Notes under the pieces: generated by a model
Told to the model about the DNA's origin: nothing
Databases searched by the model: none
Seen by the model: only the letters and a program-made list of their open reading frames with translations
NCBI RefSeq assembly: GCF_900232995.1
Contig: NZ_OCVX01000003.1
Coordinates: 1,338,027 to 1,402,026, forward strand
Reading direction: 5' to 3'
Length of the DNA: 64,000 nucleotides
DNA from: Mycobacterium simulans
Lineage (GTDB): Bacteria; Actinomycetota; Actinomycetes; Mycobacteriales; Mycobacteriaceae
In this document: positions 1-9,062 of the stretch, piece by piece
Layout: each line of letters starts with the position of its first letter
How positions within the stretch are numbered: position 1 is the stretch's first letter
Made by a program: the position numbers and the translations under genes

Positions 1-19
1 CGGAAGGAGAAGACGACCA

Positions 20-805
20 ATGGCAGAGCCGTTCTTCCGGATGATGGAAGTTCTCGTACCATCGATCGTCGCGCTGAACGGGAACAAGATCACATACGAG
101 GGACTCGAGAACATTCCGTCGAGCGGCGGCGCCTTGGTCACCCTTAACCACACCAGCTACGTGGACTGGATCCCCGCATCGATCGCCGCGAAAGAGCGCC
201 GCCGGCGCCTGCGATTCATGATCAAGGCCGAGATGCAAGAGGTCAAGGCAGTCAACTACGTCATCAAGCACGCCCAGCTCATCCCGGTAGACCGCACCGT
301 GGGGGCCGAGGCCTTCGCGGTGGCTGTGCAGCGGCTGCGGGAAGGCGAACTCGTCGGCTTGCACCCCGAGGCGACTATCAGCCGCAGTTACGAACTGAAG
401 GAATTCAAGACCGGGGCGGCGCGCATGGCGATGGAGGCGCAGGTGCCGATAGTTCCCATGATCGTCTGGGGGGCGCACCGCATTTGGCCAAAGGATCATC
501 CAAAGAACTTGTGGCGCAACAAGATTCCGATCGCAGTGGCGATTGGCGAGCCGATGCGGCCGGAGGGTGACGCCGAGCAGTTCAATGGCGCGCTGCGGCA
601 AGTCATGAACAAGATGCTCTACCGGGTGCAAGAGGCGTATCCGCATCCGGTTGGGGAGTTCTGGGTGCCGCGCCGGCTGGGTGGCAGCGCGCCGACTCCG
701 GACGAATCCAGGCAATTCCGAATTGCTGAGTTGGCCGAGCGCATGCAAAAGCGCGGTTACGACGGCGTGACGACGGCCAGGCGCGACGTAGGCGGGCGAC
801 GCTGA
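20..805 (+). CDS. 1-acyl-sn-glycerol-3-phosphate acyltransferase family protein (PlsC-like)
   Basis: A 261-residue acyltransferase of the PlsC/LPLAT family, expected to transfer an acyl chain to a glycerophospholipid precursor at the inner membrane face. The sequence shows the HX4D catalytic motif in NHTSYVD (H44, D49) and an acceptor-binding block around E117 in HPEATIS. There is no long hydrophobic segment beyond a short amphipathic N-terminus. The start is ATG, preceded by GGAAGGAGA at bases 2-10. M. tuberculosis carries three tandem paralogues here (Rv3814c-Rv3816c) beside the same HAD gene; the window begins too late to show whether others lie upstream. The exact acceptor is unknown. Confidence 0.88.
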   Translation: MAEPFFRMMEVLVPSIVALNGNKITYEGLENIPSSGGALVTLNHTSYVDWIPASIAAKERRRRLRFMIKAEMQEVKAVNYVIKHAQLIPVDRTVGAEAFAVAVQRLREGELVGLHPEATISRSYELKEFKTGAARMAMEAQVPIVPMIVWGAHRIWPKDHPKNLWRNKIPIAVAIGEPMRPEGDAEQFNGALRQVMNKMLYRVQEAYPHPVGEFWVPRRLGGSAPTPDESRQFRIAELAERMQKRGYDGVTTARRDVGGRR

Positions 806-849
806 CTAAACCGGCAGTTGCAAAAACGGACCGTCTTGGTGCCGTCTCG

Positions 850-1686
850 GTGGCCGAGTCGACTTTCAAGTCGACCCGGCCGGCGCTTATCGCGTGCGAC
901 GTCGACGGCACCCTGTTCGACGACAACGAATCGCTCACCCCGCGCACCCGGGACGCGGTGCGCGCCGCCGTCGCCGGTGGTGCCCACTTCATCCTGGCCA
1001 CCGGCCGCCCGCCGCGCTGGGTGCGGCCCGTCGTCGAGGCACTCGGCTTCACGCCGATGGCGGTGTGCGCCAATGGCGCCGTCATTTACGATCCCGCGAC
1101 CGATCGGGTGGTGTCGGTGCGCACCCTGCCCGTCGATACCTTGGCAGCGCTGGCCGAGCTGGCGGCGCGCGTCATCCCGGGTTCCGGGCTGGCGGTCGAG
1201 CGGATCGGAGAGCGCGCGCACGACACCGTTACCCCGCAATTCGTCAGCTCGCCGGGCTACGAGCACGCGTGGCTTAACCCGGACAACACCGAGGTGTCCA
1301 TCGAAGACCTGCTCAGCACGCCGGCGATCAAACTGCTGATCCGCAAGGCCGGCGCCGCCAGTGCCGACATGGCCGCCGAACTGGCCAAACACATCGACAG
1401 CGAGGGCGACCTCACGTACTCCACCAACAACGGTTTGGTGGAGATCGTCCCCCGGGGTATTAACAAGGCAACCGGCATCGCCGAGGTCGCCCAGCCGCTG
1501 GGCATTGCCGATGCGGACACGGTGGCATTCGGTGATATGCCCAATGACGTGCCGATGCTGCTAAAGGCCGGCCTTGGCGTGGCGATGGGTAACGCGCATC
1601 CCGACGCGGTTGCCGCCGCTAACGAGGTCACCGCTTCCAACGCGGACGACGGCGTGGCGCGGGTGCTGGAGCGCTGGTGGTCCTGA
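850..1686 (+). CDS. Cof-type HAD-superfamily hydrolase (Rv3813c-like)
   Basis: A 278-residue haloacid-dehalogenase phosphatase of the Cof/IIB type. Motif I is DVDGT (nucleophile D17, acid D19), and the C-terminal metal-binding motif is GDMPND at about residues 228-233. The large middle part is the IIB cap. Such enzymes dephosphorylate sugar phosphates or similar small molecules in the cytoplasm; the substrate cannot be read from sequence. The start is GTG. It lies 44 bases after the acyltransferase on the same strand, the pairing seen at Rv3814c-Rv3813c, so co-transcription is likely. Confidence 0.88.
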   Translation: MAESTFKSTRPALIACDVDGTLFDDNESLTPRTRDAVRAAVAGGAHFILATGRPPRWVRPVVEALGFTPMAVCANGAVIYDPATDRVVSVRTLPVDTLAALAELAARVIPGSGLAVERIGERAHDTVTPQFVSSPGYEHAWLNPDNTEVSIEDLLSTPAIKLLIRKAGAASADMAAELAKHIDSEGDLTYSTNNGLVEIVPRGINKATGIAEVAQPLGIADADTVAFGDMPNDVPMLLKAGLGVAMGNAHPDAVAAANEVTASNADDGVARVLERWWS

Positions 1687-1753
1687 CCTCCAACGCGGCG
1701 GCAATGTGGAAGACTGCCCGCGTGTCTGCGTTTAGCCGACCGGAGGACATCTA

Positions 1754-2410
1754 GTGGGGACGGAAGAAGAGCCACCGGTAACCGGCGCGCCCGGGGACGG
1801 CGAGCCGAATAAGCAACCCGAGGATGCGGGGGAGCAGCCGGCCCCGGAACAGCCGGCGTCGGAGCGCGACGAGACCACCAAGAAACGACCCAGCGGCAGC
1901 ATCCAGTTTCAGGACGCGGAAACGACGAAGCCGCGGCCCCCGACGCCCGCCGAGTTGCGTGCGCGACGGAAGTTCGCCGACAAACAGCGCGAGATCGAGG
2001 AGGCACGGCTCGCCGCGGAAGCCAAGCGGCGCCGCCGGAAGGGCCAGCTGATCGGTGCCGCCGCCGCCGTCGGCGTGGTGGGTGTCGTGGCGGGTATGGG
2101 CTACTGGTTGTTGTCGCCGGATCACGTCACCGCCCAATGTGTTCGCGACGACCCAAGCGGGCAGCCGGTGATCGTCCCGGACAGCTACTGCACCGGTCAC
2201 ACCCCGGGCCTCAACGGCTTCTTCTATTACGGCGGGCATCAGTACCGGTACTACTACGGCAGCTCGGGGACGGTCGGTCAACGACCGGCCGGTGGGACGA
2301 CGGTCGCGCCCAAGGGCGCAACTATCACCACCAAGTCGGGCACCACGATTCAGCGCGGCGGCATTGGCGGCAGCGGCGGCAAGGGCGGCGGCGGGAGCAG
2401 CGGTTCGTGA
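1754..2410 (+). CDS. DUF1190/YgiB-like single-pass membrane protein
   Basis: A 218-residue protein with a highly charged, Pro/Glu/Lys-rich cytoplasmic half (residues 1-97), one transmembrane helix at about 98-121 and an extracytoplasmic tail. The tail has two cysteines in a Cys-X(16)-Cys-like arrangement, a Tyr-rich stretch (FFYYGGHQYRYYYG) and a Gly/Ser-rich end. The GTG start follows CGGAGGAC at 1741. Its stop overlaps the GTG start of the next gene by four bases (GTGA), showing translational coupling. Placement before an ATP-grasp ligase and a DUF350 protein matches the E. coli yjfM/yjfC/yjfL arrangement, which is why I call it DUF1190-like; sequence similarity alone is weak. I do not know its function. 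Confidence 0.6.
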   Translation: MGTEEEPPVTGAPGDGEPNKQPEDAGEQPAPEQPASERDETTKKRPSGSIQFQDAETTKPRPPTPAELRARRKFADKQREIEEARLAAEAKRRRRKGQLIGAAAAVGVVGVVAGMGYWLLSPDHVTAQCVRDDPSGQPVIVPDSYCTGHTPGLNGFFYYGGHQYRYYYGSSGTVGQRPAGGTTVAPKGATITTKSGTTIQRGGIGGSGGKGGGGSSGS

Positions 2411-3573
2411 AGCGCACCAGGATAGCGCCCAGGCCGAACTGGCGGACGATCGTCGAATCTCAAGGACTTGTTTATGGGACGCCGGCACGTGACGCGACCG
2501 GCGCCGATCGGCCGTACTGGGACGAGTCGGTCTACTACGAATTCGAGATGGACGAGATCCTGGCGCTCGAGGCCGACGTCGAGCTGCTGCATTCGATGTG
2601 CCTGAACGCCGTCGAGCAGGTTGTCCTGATGGAACGGTACGCGGATTTTGGTCTGCCGGAATGGAGTTGGTCAGCCATTGCCGAGTCATGGCGTCGCTCC
2701 GACCCACATGTCTACGGCCGCTTCGACTTACGTTACGACGGGCGACGGCCGGCGGTCTTACTGGAATACAACGCTGATACGCCCACGACGCTGCTCGAAG
2801 CCGCGATCCTGCAGTGGTACTGGCTCAAAGACAAGTTTCCAGGCGATGACCAGTGGAACTCGCTGCATGAACAGCTGGTCGACCGCTGGAAGCTGGTTGG
2901 CGATCTGTTGCCCAGCAATGAATTGCACTTCGCCTGGTCCGGTGTGGAAGCGACTGGCGAGGACCAGATTACGACGACGTATATGCAGGAAACCGCGGCG
3001 GAGGCGGGCTTTCAAACCATCGGCCTGATGATCGAGGATGTCGGCTGGGACTCCGCGCTGGAGCGGTTCGTCGATCTGGAGGAGTCGCAGATCCACGCGA
3101 TCTTCAAACTGCACCCGTGGGAGTGGGTGCTTGACGACCAGTTCGGCAGACACGTGGTGTCGAGCCTGCCGCAGACGATGTGGATCGAGCCGCTGTGGAA
3201 GACGCTGTTGTCGAACAAGGCCATCCTGGCGGTGCTGTGGGAGATGTATCCGGGGCACCCAAATCTACTGCCCGCCTACCTCGACGACCCGCACGAACTC
3301 ACCGAATACGTTCGCAAACCCAAGCTCGGCCGGGAGGGCGCGAACGTCACCGTTGTGGGTGCCGGCATGGAGACGGCCACCGGCGGTGTCTACGGCGAAG
3401 AGGGCTTCGTCTACCAATTGCTAGACCCGTTGCCGCAATTCGATGACATGCGACCCGCCCTGGGCGCGTGGATCGTCGGCGATTCGTCGGCCGGGTTGGG
3501 CATCCGGGAGACTGCCGGACTGATAACCGATGACGGAGCAGCTTTCGTCCCACACCGCATTCCCTTGAAATGA
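2407..3573 (+). CDS. Glutathionylspermidine synthase-like ATP-grasp amidoligase (YgiC/YjfC family)
   Basis: A 388-residue member of the glutathionylspermidine synthetase preATP-grasp family. The signature LLEYNADTPTTLLEA begins at residue 118, the metal/ATP region KLHPWEWVLDD lies mid-protein, and REGAN at about 309-313 matches the ligase-loop motif. It lacks the N-terminal CHAP amidase domain of E. coli Gsp synthetase, like the stand-alone YgiC/YjfC proteins, whose substrates are not established. Related enzymes join an amine such as spermidine to a peptide carboxylate. The GTG start overlaps the upstream stop; earlier in-frame codons lie inside the upstream gene. A polyamine-type gene (the decarboxylase/aminopropyltransferase fusion) lies about 6 kb away, which hints at but does not prove a polyamine substrate. 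Confidence 0.83.
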   Translation: MKRTRIAPRPNWRTIVESQGLVYGTPARDATGADRPYWDESVYYEFEMDEILALEADVELLHSMCLNAVEQVVLMERYADFGLPEWSWSAIAESWRRSDPHVYGRFDLRYDGRRPAVLLEYNADTPTTLLEAAILQWYWLKDKFPGDDQWNSLHEQLVDRWKLVGDLLPSNELHFAWSGVEATGEDQITTTYMQETAAEAGFQTIGLMIEDVGWDSALERFVDLEESQIHAIFKLHPWEWVLDDQFGRHVVSSLPQTMWIEPLWKTLLSNKAILAVLWEMYPGHPNLLPAYLDDPHELTEYVRKPKLGREGANVTVVGAGMETATGGVYGEEGFVYQLLDPLPQFDDMRPALGAWIVGDSSAGLGIRETAGLITDDGAAFVPHRIPLK

Positions 3574-3598
3574 ACCGCGTAGTGAACGGAGATCCTCG

Positions 3599-4063
3599 AT
3601 GACGACATCGTCGACAACTATTGTGGCGCTGCATTCGGACTACTGGAGTTGGTTGGCTCGCGGGGTCAGTGCCGTCGTCTTGTACGCGATCGTCGGGCTG
3701 GCGCTGATGATGGTCGGGTTCTACGCCATCGACCTCACCACCCCGGGTCGGTTGCGCAAGATGGTCCACGCCGGAAAGCCAAACGCCATCGTTGTGGCCG
3801 CGGCCGGGATGGTCAGCATGGCGCTCATTGTGGTGCTGGCGATCTACTCGTCGTCGGGAAAGTTGGGAGAGGGGCTGCTGGCATCGGCGACGTTCGGGCT
3901 GGTGGGCATCGCCGCGCAAGTGGTCATGATGAGGATTGCGACGCTGGCGATCGGCATTGACATGCACGGGACGTTCGAATCGGAGGAATTCTGCTACGAG
4001 TCGCTCATGGTTGCCGCTGCGCAAGTCGCGCTCGGCATTGTGGTGGCAGTCGCGATTCTCTAG
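3599..4063 (+). CDS. DUF350 (UPF0719) integral membrane protein
   Basis: A 154-residue, very hydrophobic protein with about four transmembrane helices (roughly 22-45, 62-83, 93-113 and 133-154). The loop YAIDLTTPGRLRKMVHAGKPNA between helices one and two is typical of DUF350. It follows the ATP-grasp gene by 25 bases with a GGAG just upstream of the ATG, and is the third gene of the operon. DUF350 proteins often occur beside GspS-like ligases and DUF1190 proteins. No biochemical activity is established for them; a membrane partner or transporter for the ligase product is an inference. Confidence 0.8.
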   Translation: MTTSSTTIVALHSDYWSWLARGVSAVVLYAIVGLALMMVGFYAIDLTTPGRLRKMVHAGKPNAIVVAAAGMVSMALIVVLAIYSSSGKLGEGLLASATFGLVGIAAQVVMMRIATLAIGIDMHGTFESEEFCYESLMVAAAQVALGIVVAVAIL

Positions 4064-4084
4064 AAATTTCAGGCCATGCCCGGC

Positions 4085-5722
4085 CTACCCCGTGGGTGTG
4101 ATTGCCTTGGCGAGCTGTTGGGGAATGTAGTTGACCAGCAGGGGAACCATTCCTGAGAAGGGCGTGCCGAAGACGGTCACGTCAAATGGGGTAACGCCCG
4201 GAAGATGGGGGTCTACCGTCGCGGTAACGGGGTGAGGGGGAACAAGAATCCCGTCAAAGGGCAAGTGCAGCGTGATCGTAATGTTTGGCGGCAACGGCGC
4301 TTGGAAACCCGTTGGCACCTGTATCGGCAAATTCACGACGTTCCGAGCATTGAGGAAGCCGTCTAACGCAAAGGCTGGGGCATCATTGAGTGCACCGAGC
4401 GCTCCTACGAAGTTGCCGGCCACCAGGGCCTGCTGGAACGTTTCCGCGCTATTTGCGAGCGCATACAGTGTCGAATACGGCGCGCCCGCTGCCGCATAGG
4501 TGAGGACCAACGGCAATCCGAAGAATGCGCTGAGCGTTCCGGCTGTGGGGTTAAGCACCGGTATCGAAAGGACCGCCGAAATGCTCGGGAGCGTAAGCGT
4601 ATTGAGCACGTTGGTGAAATTCTGCGACATCTGTCTGGGGATGGAGGGAGGCATCAGGTTGGTGAGGTACTGAGCCTCTTGCCCAGGGAGGTTCATGATG
4701 GTGAATAGGTCTCCCAGCGGGCCAAGAAGCACGGGCTTTGCCGTGGCATTTACCGAGGTACCCACTACGGAAATGGTCACGTTGCCGGTGTCGACCCCGG
4801 TGACCAACAGATTTGCGTAGGCCTTGCCTAGGTCAGCCACCGCGGTGTCGTAATCACCCGCCAGGGCCGCTTGGAAGGCGACTTGGAGCTCCGACCCGAA
4901 TGCAGGCAGCCCGCCCACGAGGCTGGTGATTCCGTGGTTGAGTGTCGTGGCGAACGTCTGGGCGAAGCCGATCTGTGTGGCGATGAACTGTTGTAGGTAA
5001 TACGCCGCGGGGAATGCCAAGAGCTGCTCGATGGCGGCCTGGACAGCCGCTGGCACATTGGCCAATTCCGTGGGGAAGTTCTCGATGGCCCTGGCGAGTG
5101 CCGTCGCTATCTGCTGCCAATAGCCCTGCTGGTTGGCGATGAACTGACTCAGGAACGGGAACGGGTGTGCGGCCCAAGCACTGCCGAGGGCTTCCAAGTT
5201 GGCGACTGTGTTGGCGAACAGTTGTTGATATGCGCCGCCCGGAACGGCAGCGGCGGCCGCGCCGGGCGTCCACAGCCCCGGCCGCAAGGCCGTCTGCAGC
5301 TCTTGTAATCCGGGCGCGCCTGCGACGGCCTGCGAGACGGCTTGCACACCCGACCCGATCCGTTCGGACAGCAACGATGCGGCGCCGCCTGTGGTCAGAC
5401 CGGACGCGCCGCCGGTCAAGTTCGCCAGATTCTGCTCGGCGCTGGCGATCTCGGTGCTCAGATATGCCGCCGCGCCACCGTTTAACAAGCGCAAGAACTC
5501 GTCATGAAAAGTCGCGGCTTGGGCGCTGACGGCTTGAAACTCCTGGGCGTAGGTACCGAACAACTGGGAGATTGCGATCGACACCTCATCGGCGGCGGCG
5601 GCTGCGATCTCGGTCGTGGGGCCCGCCGCGGCCGCGGTTGCCTCCGCTAGCGTAGAGCCGATACCCGCTAGGTTCCCGGCTGCCGCCGTGACTATCTCGG
5701 GCGTCGTAACCACAAATGACAC
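4085..5722 (-). CDS. PE family protein, PE_PGRS62 (Rv3812)-like
   Basis: A 545-residue PE protein. The PE domain fills about residues 1-100 (VSFVVTTPEIVTAAAG to the YLSTEIASAEQNL helix) and acts as a type VII secretion signal. The rest is a long non-repetitive domain rich in Ala, Leu and Pro, with no Gly-Gly-X PGRS array. Similar N-terminal and central sequence, and the position next to the Rv3813c-type HAD gene, point to PE_PGRS62, which also lacks a true PGRS. I chose the GTG at 5722, which gives the usual VSFVV start after AGGGAAAG. The gene converges on the DUF350 gene with only 21 bases between them. Confidence 0.85.
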   Translation of the reverse strand: MSFVVTTPEIVTAAAGNLAGIGSTLAEATAAAAGPTTEIAAAAADEVSIAISQLFGTYAQEFQAVSAQAATFHDEFLRLLNGGAAAYLSTEIASAEQNLANLTGGASGLTTGGAASLLSERIGSGVQAVSQAVAGAPGLQELQTALRPGLWTPGAAAAAVPGGAYQQLFANTVANLEALGSAWAAHPFPFLSQFIANQQGYWQQIATALARAIENFPTELANVPAAVQAAIEQLLAFPAAYYLQQFIATQIGFAQTFATTLNHGITSLVGGLPAFGSELQVAFQAALAGDYDTAVADLGKAYANLLVTGVDTGNVTISVVGTSVNATAKPVLLGPLGDLFTIMNLPGQEAQYLTNLMPPSIPRQMSQNFTNVLNTLTLPSISAVLSIPVLNPTAGTLSAFFGLPLVLTYAAAGAPYSTLYALANSAETFQQALVAGNFVGALGALNDAPAFALDGFLNARNVVNLPIQVPTGFQAPLPPNITITLHLPFDGILVPPHPVTATVDPHLPGVTPFDVTVFGTPFSGMVPLLVNYIPQQLAKAITPTG

Positions 5723-5858
5723 GGTCTTTCCCTCTCGATGTCTTTCTGGCAATCCTGCGGTCGGTAGGCAAAGCGAGCGTAGTGTGCCGCCGTTTGTATC
5801 CGCATGGGATTTGGCGCACTAGCTTGTAAGACCCGAGCCGGGACCTGTTGGGCGCCAA

Positions 5859-5885
5859 GCGGTTTGTGCAACGTGCACAAACCGC
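5859..5885. terminator. 12-bp perfect hairpin between LysR gene and PE gene
   Basis: The arms GCGGTTTGTGCA and TGCACAAACCGC pair perfectly around a 3-base loop. The site lies 130 bases downstream of the LysR stop and 137 bases upstream of the PE start. It has no T-run, so it may be a mycobacterial-type terminator for the LysR gene or a protein-binding dyad for the PE gene. Confidence 0.5.
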
Positions 5886-6015
5886 CGGTGGGTGATAGTG
5901 CATTTTGCCGTTGCGTTGCCCGACCGTGGCGGGTTACCCGAGTTCCCCGTGGGCGCTTCGCCGCCCGGCTGCCCAATCGCTGCGGGTAGCTGCCAATGAA
6001 ACGGGGAGACTCGAC

Positions 6016-6939
6016 CTAACCGGTGGTGCGGCTGGTGATGTGGGTGAGGAGGTCTCGGGCTGCTCCCACGGGCGGTTTGCGCCCGCCTGCCCAAATGGCC
6101 CGAAGCTTGCGCTTCAGGTCCAGCTCGGGGACTGGCACCGTGCGCAGGCGACCGATTTCCAGGTCATCGGCCACAGCCAGCCGGCTCATGACGGCGGGGC
6201 CGGCGCCGGCGACGACGGCGGCACGCACCGCGGCGGCGGAGGACAGTTCGAGGACCGGTGGCGCTTGGTGCATCGAATCCCCCAAGGTGTGAGAAAGCGC
6301 CACGGTCAACGAATCACGGGTACCTGAACCTTGTTCGCGGGCGACGAGCGGGGTTTGGCTCAGTTCAGCTGCTGTCAGTGGTCGCTGGCGGCGCGCCCAT
6401 TTGTGGTCAGCGGGAACGATTACCACAAGCTCGTCGTGCCCGATCACGTGGCTGCGTAAACCTGTTGGTACGTTTGGCGTTTCGATGAATCCCAGGTCGG
6501 CTGATCCATCCCGCACTGCGGTAGCTGCCTGGTCGCTGTTGGTTGCGTTCATGATGACTTCCGGAGGCGCGACACCAAGTCGATTGGCCGCAACCCGCAT
6601 CGACACCAGCCAACGCGGCATGAGATGTTCGGCGATCGTCAGGCTGGCTGCCACTTTGACGCGTGAACGTCTTTCTGATCGCAGCGACGCCAGGCCGGCA
6701 TCCACATATTGCGCGACGTCGAGCAGCCGGTCCGCCCACTCGGCGACGACGACACCGGCGGCTGTCAGCTCGGAACCGCGTGGGGTTCTGACCACCAAGG
6801 TCACCCCAGTCTGCGCCTCGATGGATGCCAGCCGTGCCGATACCGCCTGCTGCGTCAGCCCCAATTCTCGGCTTGCGGCGCCCAGACTGCCCGTCCGGGC
6901 GATCGCCAGGAAGATTTCGAATGCCGACAAGTCGGGCAT
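6016..6939 (-). CDS. LysR-family transcriptional regulator
   Basis: A 307-residue regulator. The N-terminal winged helix-turn-helix reads LSAFEIFLAIARTGSLGAAS followed by LGLTQQAVSARLASIE, then the LVVRT wing and linker helix. The periplasmic-binding-fold effector domain spans about residues 90-300 and includes the GLRSHVIGHDELVVIVP segment. I chose ATG 6939, which places the HTH at the usual distance from the start; in-frame codons further upstream add a Cys/Arg-rich stretch foreign to the family. The gene lies just downstream of the FAD oxidoreductase on the same strand. LysR proteins usually regulate a neighbour; the oxidoreductase is the nearest candidate, but the effector is unknown. Confidence 0.85.
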   Translation of the reverse strand: MPDLSAFEIFLAIARTGSLGAASRELGLTQQAVSARLASIEAQTGVTLVVRTPRGSELTAAGVVVAEWADRLLDVAQYVDAGLASLRSERRSRVKVAASLTIAEHLMPRWLVSMRVAANRLGVAPPEVIMNATNSDQAATAVRDGSADLGFIETPNVPTGLRSHVIGHDELVVIVPADHKWARRQRPLTAAELSQTPLVAREQGSGTRDSLTVALSHTLGDSMHQAPPVLELSSAAAVRAAVVAGAGPAVMSRLAVADDLEIGRLRTVPVPELDLKRKLRAIWAGGRKPPVGAARDLLTHITSRTTG

Positions 6940-7160
6940 GTGAGAACTGAGGGCTGGCACGACGATCCTCCACCGGCAGGAGACAAGCCGGGCTTGTGAG
7001 ACCCGGCAAGGGCACAAAGTAGCTTTGTGAGCGTACAGGCTCGGGCATCCTAGCCTTCCCGAGGGTGCACGAGAGGAACTCTGTTGAGCGCACGACGGCA
7101 GGCAGGACCGCTTACGCTGCTGCTACCAACGCCTTGCGCGTGGCGAACGTCCGACCGAAC

Positions 7161-8195
7161 TTAGGCCGCGTAGTTCATCCACACTGGCAACACGGTGTCC
7201 AGGTATTCCATGAACTTGGACAGTCCGACGCGGAATTGGCCACAACCTAGCGGGTCGAGGCGATACTCGGGATAGGCGATGCCGAACCCAAACAAGCCAG
7301 GCGCAAGGATTCCATTGGTCGGGTTGTGCTCGAGTCGTCCCCATTGGGGAGTCTCGGGCAGCTGGCGGCGCTCGAAACCCACTGTGTAGACGACGTGGTC
7401 GCATTCGGCGATTCGTTCGTCGAATTCGGGGCTGGACACCAAGACACGTTGGAGCCGGTCCGGTTGGGCGCCGTCGATGTTCTCCCGTGCCCATTGTGCC
7501 GCCTGACCCTTGAGGCCACTATCGTCGAACAGCGTCCAATCCTGGTAGGCGACAGCGTATCTCAGTGGGCTGCGGTAGAAGTTGATGACCTTCTTGACGG
7601 GTCGGTCCAACAGGTGAGGAAGGACGATCATGGTCGAATGAGATGACCCGAAGACCGCCACGGTGGCATTGTCGAGCGACTCTTCGGCAAGCCTGTCCGG
7701 GTTAAGTGCTACATCTAGCGGGATTTCGCGCAGGTTGGGATGAGCGAGCTTTCTGGGAGTGGCGCCGACGCAGAGGGCCACGTTCTCGGATGTGATCGGA
7801 CCGTGCTCGGTTTCGATTGTCCAACACCTGTTCTGCAACTGCAGCGCAGTAGCGGTGGTGCGATGTGTCGGTACGCGCTGCGATAGGTGCTCGGTGATCC
7901 ACACGAGTGGTTCGGCGACCAGCCCGAGTTCGCATGTCTGGTTAGGGTCAACTGCTGCGAGCTCGAATGCGGCCTCGGCGAAGCGAAAAGACGGTGAGGC
8001 ATTCAGATAGCTCAGGAACAGTGCCACGGTCGTGTTGCTGGGTACCGCATGCCATTTTTGGCCGAAATCGCCCGCCGCGAAATGCGGGTCGATCCATCCG
8101 ATCCGATGTTGTGGAACGCCGCGGTCCAGCAGCTTGCCCACCGCGGCAATGCCGGCGGGCCCGGCTCCAATAACGGTCCACGCGTAGGGCTTCAT
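7161..8195 (-). CDS. FAD/NAD(P)-binding oxidoreductase
   Basis: A 344-residue flavoprotein of the pyridine nucleotide oxidoreductase/flavin monooxygenase superfamily. The N-terminal FAD-binding motif is VIGAGPAGIAAVGKL (about residues 8-22). A second Rossmann motif, VAVFGSSHSTMIVLPHL near residue 185, probably binds NAD(P)H. The second glycine motif is altered to GSSHS. YTVGFER matches the conserved 'ATG'-type motif before the FAD C-terminal segment. It resembles SidA/PvdA-like hydroxylases in layout, but I cannot assign ornithine or another amine as substrate. AAAGGA precedes the ATG. The gene heads a minus-strand pair with the LysR regulator. Confidence 0.75.
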   Translation of the reverse strand: MKPYAWTVIGAGPAGIAAVGKLLDRGVPQHRIGWIDPHFAAGDFGQKWHAVPSNTTVALFLSYLNASPSFRFAEAAFELAAVDPNQTCELGLVAEPLVWITEHLSQRVPTHRTTATALQLQNRCWTIETEHGPITSENVALCVGATPRKLAHPNLREIPLDVALNPDRLAEESLDNATVAVFGSSHSTMIVLPHLLDRPVKKVINFYRSPLRYAVAYQDWTLFDDSGLKGQAAQWARENIDGAQPDRLQRVLVSSPEFDERIAECDHVVYTVGFERRQLPETPQWGRLEHNPTNGILAPGLFGFGIAYPEYRLDPLGCGQFRVGLSKFMEYLDTVLPVWMNYAA

Positions 8196-8240
8196 GTTAT
8201 TCCTTTCCCGAGACAGTGACAGGTACGGCCCGGCTTGGAG

Positions 8241-8576
8241 CTACACCCTCAGCAGAACTAGAGGACAAGCACCAAGCCACAAAGCAACGATCGAGGCGCC
8301 GACCAGGGCCACCTCGCAACGTGGCGTGCTGTGTTGGCGGTGTGGGCACCGGTTCAGGGTGTGTTCGCGTCGCACGGTGACCAGCGAGGCGATCACCGCG
8401 GCCACCACGGCAAGCCCGGCTGCGAAGAACCCGATACAACCCGTAGGCCTCCGGCAATTCTCCCGCGCGACAAATCCGCTAACTGCCATGACGGCCAAAG
8501 TGGTGCGGGACCATGACAGTGTGGTTCGTTCCGCCTGAAGCCCCGCGTCAGCCAGTCCGGTCTGCTCGTTGATCAA
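8241..8576 (-). CDS. DUF202 membrane protein, second of a pair
   Basis: A 111-residue small membrane protein of the DUF202 (YidH) family. LQAERTTLSWSRTTLAVMAVS near the N-terminus is the family signature (ERTxLxWxRT), followed by three hydrophobic segments. The only start that keeps the whole domain is TTG at 8576, whose last two bases are the first two of the preceding gene's TGA stop, so the two genes are translationally coupled. The C-terminal end is short and Arg/Cys-rich (NRCPHRQHSTPRCE) between helices two and three. Function is unknown for the family; pairs of such proteins may form a heteromer. Confidence 0.75.
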   Translation of the reverse strand: MINEQTGLADAGLQAERTTLSWSRTTLAVMAVSGFVARENCRRPTGCIGFFAAGLAVVAAVIASLVTVRREHTLNRCPHRQHSTPRCEVALVGASIVALWLGACPLVLLRV

Positions 8577-8977
8577 CCGATGACCCCCGCGCCTACCATC
8601 AGCACCAGTGTGACCAGGCCGATGATGACAACTCCGAGCCCCAGATACGCGGGTCCGAACTGCCGCGGCAGCGGCATGCTGTGGCGGATGGCCCGATCCG
8701 ACTGCGCCCATCGACGCAAACCCATGCCGGCCGTCAGGATCGCTAGACCGCCCAGGATCAACCCGACGATGTGCCGCGATGCCGGCACAGATGTCGCAGG
8801 GACTATGGTGACGACGCCAACCGAGGCAGCCAGTAGGCCCAGCGCGGTACGCTGCCAAGCCAGAAACGTCCGCTCGTTGGCCAAAAGAAACCGACAATCC
8901 GGTTCCGATCGTGCATCGTCGGCAACAGCGAGGCTGCAGTTGGCGCCCTCGTGATCAAACGTTCCGGGATCGTGCAT
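8573..8977 (-). CDS. DUF202 (YidH-like) membrane protein, first of a pair
   Basis: A 134-residue protein with the DUF202 signature LLANERTFLAWQRTALGLLA at about residues 30-49 and three transmembrane helices (about 43-62, 70-90 and 108-132). The ATG start is at 8977. Its stop overlaps the start of a second DUF202 gene. Both lie downstream of, and in the same direction as, the decarboxylase/aminopropyltransferase fusion, with about 230 bases between. Whether they share its transcript is not clear from sequence. The family has no firmly established function. Confidence 0.82.
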   Translation of the reverse strand: MHDPGTFDHEGANCSLAVADDARSEPDCRFLLANERTFLAWQRTALGLLAASVGVVTIVPATSVPASRHIVGLILGGLAILTAGMGLRRWAQSDRAIRHSMPLPRQFGPAYLGLGVVIIGLVTLVLMVGAGVIG

Positions 8978-9062
8978 ACCTCAATATGTTTCCCCGCCTC
9001 CAGCGCCCGCGGTAGCGACCCAAATGTTGTGAGCCCACAAGTGATACTTGTGGCAGATTTGC

